Origin: Coccinella septempunctata
Lineage: Eukaryota; Arthropoda; Insecta; Coleoptera; Coccinellidae
Assembly: GCF_907165205.1 (NCBI RefSeq)
Contig: NC_058190.1
Coordinates: 29,663,345-29,727,344 of the forward strand
Length of the DNA: 64,000 nucleotides
Direction of reading: 5' to 3'
Shown here: positions 12,972 to 24,390 of the stretch, piece after piece
Layout of the letters: each line of letters starts with the position of its first letter
How positions within the stretch are numbered: position 1 is the first letter of the stretch
Program-made: the position numbers and the translations under genes
Notes under the pieces: generated by a model
Told to the model about the DNA's origin: nothing
Seen by the model: only the letters and a program-made list of their open reading frames with translations
The model's database searches: none

Positions 12972-13069
12972 CTCATCCCAGTTACTTACATTTTACAAAC
13001 TAAGATGTTGCATAATACAAGATGTCCAAGCTAAAACGTAACATATGTATTTGAAATTATTTCCATTAG

Positions 13070-14547
13070 AACGGTGGAGATATGTTTCCATGTGGAGTAT
13101 TTCCGGATATGCTCAAAATAGCTGTGATAAAACCTGTTTACAAGAAGAATGATCCAAATGATATAAATAACTACAGACCTATAAGTCTCTTAAGTAACTT
13201 CTCCAAAATTTTCGAGAAAATTATAGTAAATAGACTTCTCAGCTTCTTCAGGAAATTCAAGGTTTTAAATCCACAACAACATGGTTTCATGAAAGGAAAA
13301 AGCACTGAGACAGCGATTTACGAACTAGTGGAGATGATAACTGAGGGCTTGGAGATGAATGAGCAGATACTCGGATTCTTCTTAGATTTCTCGAAGGCAT
13401 TCGATTCAGTAAATCATGCAATTTTACTACAGAAACTTGAGGCATATGGCATACGAGATGCTCAACTCAAGTTCTTTAAGAGCAATCTCAGCGGACGCTC
13501 TCAGCATGTATCTCTTAGGATAGATGGAGTTGATTATACATCCGTAGACTCATTTATTGAGCAAGGTGTGATACAGGGCAGTGTGCTGGGTCCGCTGCTA
13601 TTTGTTGTATACATAAATGACATTCCTAATATCGTTAGAAATATACTCTCCGCCTTCAGGGAAGAAAATGATATATCTAGAATGACATCTCTACCATCAA
13701 TAGCATTCATCAACTTTGCTGACGACTCAAACATACTAATACGCGGGAAAAACCGTGAAGATCTTCAGGGCTTCCTTGAATGTACTCACCAATCTGTGCA
13801 ATCATGGTGCACACCAAATAACTTACATCTCAATGTGGATAAGACGGAATTTGTTTTCTTTTCCCATAAACTAAGAAGTGTTGAAGCAGAACATCAGCTC
13901 ACATTATCAGGAGAAATAATCTCTCCTCGAACAACAACCAAGTTTCTGGGTATCCACATTGATGAACACCTTGAGTGGACAGAGCATGTTGATAAATTGT
14001 GCAGAAGATTAAGCCAGACAGTGTTTGTTTTGCGGGTGTTGAGATCGGAGCTCAGCTTGGAATTTTTGAAGGCAATTTATTTCTCCAACTTTCAGTCCGT
14101 GATGAGCTATGGTGTCATTTTTTGGGGAATAGTCGACATGTGAAAATGGTTTTTTACATCCAGAAGATGGTCGTTAGGGTTCTTTTTGGCCTGAGGTACC
14201 GGGAATCCTGCCGTGGCGTATTCAGGAAGAATAACATTCTCACACTTTCTGGCATCTACATCTATAGATGTCTGCAGTTCCTGTTCCAAAATAGGAACCT
14301 TTTCGACAAATTTAGGAAAAGTGATTCATACAGGACCCGAAACCAATTTTTTCTGTACCCTCTACATACGTTGTCCCTGACGGAAAGAAATTGTACATAT
14401 ATGTGCCTAAAACTATATAACAAACTACCATCCAAAATACGTCAAATTGATAACTTCAAATGTTTTCGAAAAGAGGTCTACAGCCTATTGTTACGACTAG
14501 AGCCATACACTGTTAGTGAATTCCTGGAGAGTAACATTGAATGTTGA
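13070..14547 (+). pseudogene. non-LTR reverse transcriptase, 5'-truncated, one frameshift
   Basis: This is the reverse-transcriptase half of a LINE of the Jockey/CR1 group, which copies element RNA at a nicked target. The frame from 13082 gives the finger motif NNYRPISLLSNFSKIFEK, motif A LDFSKAFDSV (residues 101-110), motif B QGSVLGPLL (165-173) and the catalytic box FADD (212-215). It then runs through the thumb to SYGVIFWG. A frameshift near 14125 moves the frame to the one ending at 14547, which continues NSRHVKMVF and ends with LRLEPYTVSEFLES, typical for these elements. A stop codon just upstream (13067-13069) and the missing endonuclease show 5' truncation. The polymerase motifs are intact, so the copy is fairly young but inactive. 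Confidence 0.9.
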
Positions 14548-14656
14548 TCTTCTCTGTTTTTGTTTATTTTTCTCCTGTATGACGTTTCCCATCTTCATTG
14601 TTTTGTTAACAATTATTATTGGTGAATAAAGATATTCTTTTCTATTCTATTCTATG
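13070..14656 (+). mobile_element. 5'-truncated Jockey/CR1-like LINE with (TTCTA)n tail
   Basis: The insertion includes the broken reverse transcriptase and a short 3' UTR. It has GAATAAAGAT near its end and finishes in TTCTATTCTATTCTAT, a short simple-repeat tail instead of poly(A). The 5' boundary is close to 13070. I could not define a target-site duplication. Confidence 0.75.
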
Positions 14657-15682
14657 GATGATCGCCAACCCTCTAGTTTTCAAAACTTTTTCCATGTTCT
14701 GAATATAAAACATGGGAGGAGTGATACACAATTTAATATAGATCTTTCCAAGCTGAAAATGATCGTGTATGTAGTTTTGGTTGAAAACTGTTGAATTAAC
14801 CGAGGAAATTTTTGAGAAATATTTCACGACGGTGAATCAGTTCGTACAAATTCTATTTCTAGAACATTCGAGTTCTCAAAACGAAAAAATTTGATGTCGA
14901 TTTACTGTAAAATGTGATAGTGTGAATACACACTCAGTTCGAAAAATGGATTGGAAGATTTTCGCATATTCACCCTGGAGAAATCCGCGAAACTCGTAAT
15001 ACAATCCGCATATTTTTGAAAACCTGGCAGACTTGTCTCAGGGTCCATGAATAATGCATGAGATGAATTTTCTCCCACTAATCCGATCAAATTCCCAATC
15101 TCATCTTCATAAGGAACTCCACCTCTATTTTATCAGCGCGCTCGAAAATGAGAGGCTATCGTTATGAAGCACAAAGTCTGCAGATCGCCGTTTCCCAGAC
15201 GATTTTTACGATAACAGGTGTGATTTGTGTTTTATTATTACGACTCCCTGATACTGGGCAACGCATCTATTAAAAGAGGGATAGGGGGATGCGGAGGACC
15301 GACATGTTGCTCTAGAAGTCTGGCATATTATAGCTATCGGATTTGCTGAACTTTGTCTTTCAAGACCGCAACATAAAATGTTATGATGGTGGAAGGCGTG
15401 CTTTTTATGATGCACTAGTGCAGGCTATAACGGATGTATTTTTGCCATATCTAGTTTACTGTATTCAGAAGCTTATCGAATATGGAATTCCCTGTCAAAA
15501 TGTTGAAATCAATAGTTGGTTTACGCAGAGTTCATAAGAACTATAACCTAAGAAAGTAGCAATATCATTGGCTGATGGCATTCAGGTGATCGTCGCAATG
15601 GGGAATTCTCCTCAATTTGGGTTATCACTGCCTATGCAAGTTTAAACTGAATAATTATGAGTTTCATTCATGATTTTTTCAA
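14657..15682. other. unassigned sequence
   Basis: No supported feature; the short frames on both strands have no recognisable domains. Confidence 0.45.
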
Positions 15683-15975
15683 ATGCACCGCGGAAACTAT
15701 TCAAAATCAATCTTCAAATATGGGGTTTTAAAATTTGAATCACTTGGTTTCGAGTTTAAGAGTTGGCAACAGCGCCTACTAGACAATGAAAAGAACAATG
15801 TCCGATCATCTTGTTTATAAAATAACAGCTGTTGATTCACAGCCGCGTACTTACTAGATTGTCTATGTACTTACTGGCGAGCTTCAACTGCAACCGGCCA
15901 TAAAAATCCCATAAAATTTTACGACCTTCCTCGTTCGTCGCAGACTTCATAAACAGCCATCTTTGTCTATCAGTC
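15683..15975 (-). repeat. dispersed repeat, about 280 bp, copy 2 (inverted)
   Basis: Reverse-orientation copy of 6463-6745, sharing ATAAAATTTTACGACCTTCC, AATAACAGCTGTTGATTCAC and the CACCGCGGAAACTATTC end. Confidence 0.65.
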
Positions 15976-16399
15976 GATGTTGCCTACTTGTGCAGTCGAA
16001 ATGAAACGCTTTAAATTTTAAATACCCATTTCTATTTTTCATTTTTAAGTGCTTAAAATAATTTTTTTGGGAAACGGTTAAATGGTTATTTCAAAATGTG
16101 ACGTTTCAAAGTAATTTCATAAAAAATACATCATTTTCATCAGAAGGAGTATTCCGAGTTTAAAGTCGGAATTTAACTATTTAACTTCATATAATACTAG
16201 GTGTTCCCACATTTATGATTAATGGATGATTATGTACACAGGGTGTATATTTGTATATTATTATTTGAGTTTTCTTCTATGAGAGGTCATATCAATGTTA
16301 TGAAAACCTTTCGCACTTTCGCAGGCTGTTCCATAACGACCTGAATCTTTTTTTCAGGTATATTCCGGATGTTTCATGACAATACTTCTTTCTCATATG

Positions 16400-17371
16400 T
16401 ACAGGGTGATTGATTATATTTTACCCAATAGCTATCTCAGTTAATATTGGTCGTACGAAAACGTTTAATTGGGCAAATTTTTAGTATTTTTTATGGGCAT
16501 GAAGAATTCAGTACTACGATGCATAAAATCATGGTAAACCTAAAAATTTTATGTGAACTCTTATTTTTAAAAGGTACATCCTGTACCTTTTCTTCTGATT
16601 TCAAAAATATATACTTTATTGAGGTTATCTCTGGCATTTTTCTGAAAATATAGATATTTTCGTCTACATCTAAAGCAGCTGTGGAACGCCACACAACAAC
16701 GATGCGATTTCTTTATATTAAACGAACCGTCGAAAATAAAACGACTAATATTTATTCTATTCATTTATTACCTAAAAGTTAAATTAGATGTTCGAAATGT
16801 CCCCCACTTACTTCTACACACAATCGGTATCTTTTCATTAAGTTTTTGACGGCTTTCCTTATCATTTCTGGATTATTATTGAGGTTATCAATTTCTTCCT
16901 TTATTTTGGTTGTAATGTGTTCAATATTTTGCGGACGGGCCTTATACACTTCAGATTTTAAATATCCCCATAAAAAAGTGTCCAATGAGGTTAAGTCGGG
17001 ACTGTTAGGAGGCCATAGAATGGTCCCATTCTTGCCAATCCACATATCGTATCTTTTCATTTTCGACTGACGTTCTACGATTGCCTTAGATTTAGACGAA
17101 AAACCTATATTTTGAAAAACTGTCGAAAATAACCTCGATAAAGTATATTTATTTGAAACCAGAGGAAAGAGCATTACTGATTAGGTAAATAAAATATAGG
17201 GTGTACCATTTAAAAATAAGAGTTCACATAAAATTTTTAGGCTTACCATGCGTTTATGCATTTCCTAGTGCTGAATTCTTAATGCCCATAAAAAATACTA
17301 CAAATTTGCTCCTTCAAACGTTTTCGTACGACGAATATTAAAAAAATATAAAATAAAAACAATCACCGGTA
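16400..17371. mobile_element. deleted Tc1/mariner-like element with about 180-bp TIRs
   Basis: The ends are long inverted repeats. The left starts TACAGGGTGATTG and the right ends CAATCACCGGTA. Inside both arms are CGTACGAAAACGTTT, GTATTTTTTATGGGCAT and AAAAATTTTATGTGAACTC. Only the C-terminal part of a transposase survives between the arms (16779-17174, minus). The element is therefore an internal-deletion derivative. Confidence 0.8.
16779..17174 (-). pseudogene. DDE transposase C-terminal fragment (Tc1/mariner superfamily)
   Basis: The 131-residue frame contains WIGKNGTILWPPNSPDL, then TFLWGYLKSEVYKARP, and ends SGGHFEHLI. This matches the last third of a widespread insect Tc1/mariner-like transposase, in which W-P-P-x-S-P-D-L-T-x-L-D carries the last catalytic acidic residue. 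The DNA-binding domain and the first two catalytic acids are absent, so no active enzyme can result. It sits inside the long TIRs of 16400-17371, in line with an internally deleted copy moved by an enzyme supplied in trans. Confidence 0.8.
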
Positions 17372-19682
17372 CAAGATGCTTGTGAGGCTATCTCAATGGC
17401 AAGGAATATTATGTACACCCGATGTTTTTTGATTTTTCTTCAGATTTCTTACATTAAAACGTCATTAGGACGGTGAGAAAACCTCATATAGTCTGCTCTT
17501 TGACGAATTGGTTCATTCCCAAATATACTACTCAGATATTCATCAGAGGATTCAGATTTCACAAAATAAACATGTTGTTTTTTCAATAAATATTAAACTT
17601 AATGTATTTTATTGAAGAAAATCGTCAGTAGGTGCATGTTTTTAATTATGAATTTATGGTCGTAGACAGGTAGGGGCCAGGTTGGGTACAACCTCCCTCC
17701 CCCCCTTTACTGAAATCGACTAAATTTTCGGGCAAGTAACCATAGAATAACATTGAGCCCCCGCCCCCCCTAAAAAAAACTGCTACGCCAATATCAGGAT
17801 TTTATGTATACAGAAGGTTCTTGGAATTTAGGAAAATTCCTACTTTGAAGTCGGAATTTAATGAAAAATATTTTTTAAATATTATATGGCCCTCCTACGC
17901 CTTCGTAGCATCTGCTACCGATTTCGAGAAAAAAATTTTGAACTGTTCTCTCGAAATCCTTAGAAAAGTCCAAATTACCATAAAAATTCATTTAGTAAGC
18001 TGGAGTGATTAGGTTCCTTGCTATCAAAGCATACTCGGTATTTCTAATATTGAATGTGTTCTGATACCAATCCAAAAATTCAAACTTTAACACCCTGTAT
18101 CTTGAAAACGAGACGTTTGCGATCCCATGTTAAGACCTTTTTTCTTAAAATTACTTAAGGAATCTCCCCTCTTCGTTTGCACCTCCAATTTAGGAACAGC
18201 CTGTATATTTCTTCTCACTTCGAGAATACGGGTACTGAGGATCATTTTTGATTTTAAATTGAGAAGAAAATTGCAGTGTTCTAGCGTTAATTTCCGTCCA
18301 CACTCCACCTCCACAGGATATCCTACGAAACAAATGATAAGAGCGATAAGGCTGAGCCATTTCTTCACATTATTTCAATCTCGTTTCTGGTTTCTATTTG
18401 GACGCTCTGATACTCAATTCCGAGACTCTTTGGGACTATAAATCAAATCTCCGGGTCTTTACCCTTCAAGGTGAGGATTAGGTGGACTGGTCTTAAAATA
18501 TTCGCAACTAATATTTATTTACCGGCTTCTGTTTCTCCGAGAAAAGCGTAATTTCCGATTTACAGTTAGCCAGCCTCGAACATAAACACGTCCGAAATGA
18601 GCCCCCCCGAAACGGAATAGAAATGAGATTCCAAAGTTAAAGAACCCGTTTGCAGTTCTTCCATTGTCACAAAACGAGTTCACAATTCGGGGTTACGAAT
18701 TCCCGTCGGGAAAAGAATGGTTGAACAGGAACAATAGGGTTGGTTCGAGACCACTGATAAGTTCGACACTAGAGCATGTGAACACATTCGTCCCTTGCGA
18801 GGACAGCGTCGACTCGTCGCCGCAGTAATATTTTATTTAATATTTCATATCCTCGCCAGCCTTTATTGCGTCGCATTGGGATTTCTACGCTTGAAAACAT
18901 ACTTTTCCTTAGTTATTCTTCATATAAATACTAATTTATAGACCACAAAAGAAAAGTATAGCAATAGGGAGATTATAAGACTTATACAGGATGTATGTGA
19001 TTTGTTCTCGCACTCAACATCTCAAATAAAGCGAAAACTGTATGACTACTTCTATGATTCAATAATTGCAACTTGAGAGTTCAAACTTGATTTCAATTTT
19101 TTTTTTTTTTGTTTCATTCTTTTGTTGATGATTTCAATTATGTATTGTATATTCAAGAACCGTAATGGTTAAAATTGAATCGGATTGATAATTATTAGTG
19201 TACAATTGTTATTAGTAATAGCCGACTCAAGAATCGGAAACTAGAATACTTGTATTGTGGAATCTGTATGAGTTGTATCAATAAATAAATAAATAAATAT
19301 AATATAAGGTTATAAAATTCATGAATGTATAACGTTTTAAGACAAAAAAATAATAATAATGCATACCTATATACTATATATACCTCTACAAATTTGTACT
19401 TGACTTCGGGTAGGCACATACCTTCAGATCGAATGAATCTATTCTGATGTAAAGATCGTTCAATGCAGTGGGCAAAGAATATTCTCATTGAGTATTTACG
19501 TGAATGAATACTCGATGATATTCTGTTCTCAGTGTGGATACAAGAAGTCGCGACATGGAAAACAGTGGAAACCGGAAACATAATGCTGAATACAGGGTCC
19601 TGGACTAGTCATAGTACGTTACACTTCCTTAGCTCGGAACCATACATACATCTTAGAAATTGCATTGGAAAATAGGCTCCTT
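17372..19682. other. unassigned sequence with element ends
   Basis: Two CCTGTAT-type ends lie at about 18091 and 18207. A cytosine-rich patch is at 17690-17780. A minus-strand frame at 18087-18368 begins with a signal-peptide-like hydrophobic run (LSLIALIICFVGYPVEVECG) but has no ATG, and its second half overlaps the element ends. A short (AAAT)n run lies near 19282. Nothing else is supported. Confidence 0.4.
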
Positions 19683-19683
19683 G

Positions 19684-20581
19684 TACAGGTTGGGCAAAAT
19701 TCGATGGGATTGAATGGAGCTCTGTAACCGTAAGAGCTAGGGAAAAATGGATAACATGCTTCAAAAGATTGTTAATGGTCAAAACCGCATCCCTCTATCT
19801 TCTTTTGTTTTCAAGTTATAAATGAAACCTCATTTTTCGGCTGTTCGTACTAGTGCCTCCATTTCGTAAAGTATGAGTGATTTCGAAAAATAAATGTTAC
19901 ATTCTGCAGACACTTTTTCATGTATAATGCAGTGTCAAAGATTTCTTTCAGTCCGCCATTTCAGAGATATAGTGATAACTTTAATTTTTTAAAATATTAA
20001 CCCTGTGTTATTTCGACATACTTCAGTCCCATTTTTTTTTATTCAGAATATATAACAAACATCATGTCTCTTATTGTTCTTCCAATAAAAAAACTCAAAA
20101 ACTACTTCGCTCTAGTTGGCAGGTCATTTTATTGATAATATATGATAATGAACTTAATGCTCCTAAATTGTTTCAGGTTATTAAATGACACAGGCTTTGC
20201 CTTCACTGGATTTCCGTAGGTTTATTATTCAGATAGTAAAATGGGACTGAAATTTGTAAAAATATAGAGTTTATATTTAAAAAAAATTAAAGTTACCACT
20301 ATATCACTGAAGTGGCGGACTGACAAAAATCTTTGAATACGCCACTGCATTCTATATAAAAAAGTGAAAGAATGTAACATTTGTTTTTCGATATCACTGA
20401 TACGAAGCGACGAAAAATGAGTTTTCACTTATAACTTGAAAACAAATGAAGATGGAGGGATGCGATTTTGGCCATTAAAAATCTTTTGAAAATCTATATC
20501 GGAAACGTACCATCCATCTTTTCCTAGCTCTGACGGTTACAGAGCTTTCGTTCAATCCCATCGAATTTTGCCCACCCTGTA
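19684..20581. mobile_element. fold-back element, family A, complete
   Basis: The outer 31 bp match with one mismatch: the left end is TACAGGTTGGGCAAAATTCG and the right end is CGAATTTTGCCCACCCTGTA. The inverted arms extend about 350 bp on each side and include the GATGGAGGGATGCG/CGCATCCCTC and GAATGTAACATTTG/AAATGTTACATTC blocks. The centre is unique and has no transposase. TA flanks suggest the Tc1/mariner superfamily. A partial copy lies at 34277. Confidence 0.8.
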
Positions 20582-21253
20582 CTTTCCGTGAGTCAAGCTG
20601 AACACCTCGGACGCTTGTAGAGAAATATGTAGTATTATTTTTCAGAATCTGTGGAAGTATATGTATGTCGATCTGAACTACAATTCAAAATTATCAATTT
20701 TTTACGAGGTATTTGAAAAGAGTGTGAAATAATTTCTTTTAATGAAACACCCTGTATTTTCTTGCTGTTTCGAATTCTTTGAGAAAAAATAATCTGACTT
20801 CGCTGAAGTATTCCCATACCTATTCTTCTACCTTTGTGAGATAATCAACTTTTTTTGAATTTGTAATGTTGTCAAAGAAATTCAATATTATTGGAATTGG
20901 CAGCGGTAGGTGTACAAAATTTTGACAGGTCACTCAAATCCCTTTCATCTAGTTAGTGTGCCTCCAGTAGACGATCAATAGTGAAGTTGAGTATCTCACA
21001 AACGGAGAGGATTATTAGGTATAGGAATGCTTTAGGAAAGTCCGCTCATTTTTCCTCAAATAATTCGAATTTGCAGGAATTTCCATCCAACTTCGATATG
21101 ACAGGCTCTCTTCAAATACCTTGTATGGAAGTCATTATTTTTGAAATTTAGTCCAGATCGAAATGCATATAATTTCCCAGACCGTTTACTGAAAAAATAC
21201 ACCAGTTGGCCACGAGAGTCCGAGGCGTTCAGCTTGAATCACACTGTACAGGG
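20575..21253. mobile_element. fold-back element, family B
   Basis: The left arm starts CCCTGTACTTTCCGTGAG and holds CAAGCTGAACACCTCGGAC. The right arm holds GTCCGAGGCGTTCAGCTTG and ends CTGTACAGGG. Further pairing blocks (GGTATTTGAAAAGAG with CTCTTCAAATACC) extend the arms to about 250 bp. It overlaps the last bases of family A, so one element inserted into, or at the edge of, the other. A 19-base poly-A run follows at 21261. Confidence 0.7.
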
Positions 21254-23910
21254 TATTCGCAAAAAAAAAAAAAAAAAAACAACAAATGGGTGCTTTTTGG
21301 AATGTATCACCAAGTATTTTTCCATATATTCTAAAAAACTTCTATATGTCTGTCATGTCGCCAAATTTCAGATAATTATCCAACGGTACAGATCTCATTC
21401 ATAGAAAGCTGCAAATAGTTGAGGGTAATTTCCCATGATAACAGGAGAGCTCACGTGTCGTGATAGCAGTCGGCTCAGAGTTCCTCTATCGATTGCCACA
21501 AGCAATCGTAGTACGAATTTGATCAGCAATGTTTTCAAATGAAAGATTTGCCTAATCGTCATTCCTAAATGATCAACCTGTCGTATAAAGAGTGTACAAA
21601 TTTATATGAATAACTTCAAATTGATATTTCTAGATTTTTTCGAATGTAACACCCTGTATTTTCTCACGATAATGTAGAGAATTTAATGCTCAAAATTATC
21701 CTTGGTACTATTTTTAGTGCTGCGTCCAGGGAGATACGAAAAATAACATCACAATCATATTAAGTTTTCAAAAAAGTTTTTTTCCCTTCAAATTGAGCCA
21801 AAAATTTTTAAATCTGTTCCAACATACAGAAGTGAAATATATAATGTTTTTTCTCTTTCTTGGAAACGTGGAACCAACAGTTTCTGATGTTGTTTTTTCC
21901 AAATCCCATGCAAGGATTTATTTTGTGAAAAGGAAAATCATGTTTTGAAAGGACATAGGTTTTCCGTCATACTGCTGACCACCCTTGATGAATCACCCTC
22001 TACCAGGGATTCAAAGTGTAAACAATCATCGTGAAGATTATCATCGAAATAGTCTGGATAGCTAGAAACAAGATTGGTGACGTGTACTTTTATCTTTTAT
22101 GTGTTCGAAATACGGCTTTTGTTATTTTGATGAAAACGAAAGGAAAAATATTATTTCGCTGCATCATTCTAGTCACTCTGCGTTTGTCCTTTCAGTTCCC
22201 ACTTACATTTCCAAATTTGACGAATTATGAATACCTAATAATAAGTAAAAGATAAGAAGTTTTAACTCTACGCTTTTCCCTCACTCTAAAAACAGCATGC
22301 CCATCATCAGACATATAGATTTTTGTGTTCGCTAATAAGAACACAGAAGACACAGAAGAAACGAAAGTTTAATTACGCCTTATAAGAATAGACGTATTTT
22401 AAACTGCGAAACGGAATGCTTTTCTGCTGATAAGAATATGTTAAATTCATAAAAAACTTGATTTGTTTTAATATGTATAGGTTTTATAGAATTACAATTT
22501 TTCCTACATTCTTTTAATTGCCGAAAATTTGCTGTTTCGAAGGCCTTGCGAATGCTTCTGATTTATTTTCAATTTTATCCGGTTTCAGTGCTTAGGGCCA
22601 TAGACTTATTTCCCCGCATATGTCTATGCTTAAGGCTGGCTAAAGATGGAAGAAACTAACACAAGCATCTCCTCGAAGACAAACCCAAGTTAAGCCGGCT
22701 AATCTTAAGTTCATTTTCTCACCTATCTTTAACCGTTTCTTATTATTTCAATGGTAGAAGCAAAGCGTTACTCTCAAATACAGAATATCAAGCTTCGGAA
22801 TTCCTTACCGTAACGTTAATTATAGGTACGGTACCTGATGGCGCCAGCTGAATGCGTACACCTTTAGAAAACTAAATCACCACTAGATGTCGCAGGACAC
22901 TTCGTGGAAATTATATTCCAGTATCCGAATTTTTTTTGATAATCTACTGAATGCATGGCACTGATTATTCATACAAGCATTTCGGAATAATTATTTAGTG
23001 GCTTCAACAAAACGAAAGTAATTTTTTCGAAAACATTTATAAAATATCAATAAGAAATGTTTCCGACTATACCTCACTACTACTATACGTGTCCTAATAA
23101 AAGCCGCAGAGAAACTACCAATCGTTACTCTGATCTCTCCTCAGTAGCGAATAAATCTTTCGCCTTTTACTAAAGATTTCCGTGGGGAGGGATAACTCAA
23201 ATGAGTCTATAAAAAATTTTTGAAGGCCTATCTTTGATAGGCCGCCTAATTAAAATAAACATAATTATCTATCTAACTACTATATGTTATGGTAATTTAG
23301 GATTGAAAATCGAATTCACTTGTTCTCTAAAATGGATGTGGTTGATTCAACGCCCACCCCTAGTTCAATCGGTTAAAATCTAAAAAGAAGATTGAAACGT
23401 AGGTGTGCACAACTACTTACCAACTTTACTTACTTTACTGTTATAAACATATCAAACCCAATTAAATTTATCATTATACACTAACGATATTTGAAAAAGT
23501 GTCCTTCTGAATACTTGTTTTCAATTTCAATAGATCGACTTCACTGCGAACTCTGTACGAAATTTATTAAATATATAATCAAAAATTAAAAATCTTCTGT
23601 ATCTCAGAACTGTTTCTACTGATGATACTTCTGATTTGCACGAATCAAGAAATAAAAGATATTTTCTTTGGTACCTGGTGTCCAATCTTGGTTATGAATT
23701 AGAACAAACAGGGAGAGAAACATCTAATTTCATGTCCCTTTCCCTATTTCTGAAAACTTATGTCTCGAAACGAAAAATGGAACAATCCTGAAAATATATT
23801 ATTGTTTACAACCATTAATTATGTATATAAAAAATTATGGTTTTTGTTGTTTCTGTTAAATTATAAAAGATATGCAAATTAAAATATCTTTTTATCGAAA
23901 TGAACTTATA
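21254..23910. other. unassigned sequence
   Basis: A CACCCTGTAT end occurs at about 21651. A short imperfect inverted repeat around CATAGAC/GTCTATG is at 22599-22630. No supported gene. Confidence 0.4.
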
Positions 23911-24035
23911 ACCTATATTTCACAAGGTGTACCAAGTTCGAGGGCCTTTTAGACGTTTCTACCTAACCTAACCTAACCTAACCTAACCTATATTTCACAA
24001 GGTGTACCAAGTTCGAGGGCCTTTTAGACGTTTCT
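23911..24035. repeat. perfect 50-bp duplication flanking (ACCTA)5
   Basis: Positions 23911-23960 and 23986-24035 are identical. The 25 bases between (23961-23985) are five ACCTA units, which is the (CCTAA)n insect telomere repeat; the second copy itself begins with another ACCTA. Confidence 0.95.
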
Positions 24036-24390
24036 GGAAATCTGAAAATTTAGATCATGATATTGTTCGACATTATCAACTAAGCTGAAATCGAGGCTAA
24101 AATATTCTTGAAGCCTAAGCACTTTCAGTTATACAGGGAATGAACGTAAATTTTTCCAAAAAAATTTTTTTTTACTTTTTCTTTCCTGATATGATTTGAA
24201 CAGAAATATAAAAAAAAATTTTGACAAATTTATTTCCAATCCCTGTATAACTGAAAGTGCTCACGCTTCAAGAATATTTTAGCTCAGTAGATAATGTCGA
24301 ACAATATCATAATCCCAATTTTCAGATTTCAAATAGGTCCATTTCTCCAGAAACGTCTAATAGGCCCTCGAACTTGGTATATCCTGTATA
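23996..24390. mobile_element. fold-back element, family D
   Basis: The left arm contains CCAAGTTCGAGGGCC, AGACGTTTCT and AAGCACTTTCAGTTATACAG. The right arm contains their complements CTGTATAACTGAAAGTGC, AGAAACGTCT and GGCCCTCGAACTTGG and ends ATCCTGTATA. Arms are about 150 bp. The left tip is duplicated by the telomere-repeat event at 23911-24035. Confidence 0.75.

Noticed and set aside
16846..17070. Plus-strand frame of 74 codons
   Set aside because: Antisense shadow of the transposase fragment at 16779-17174.
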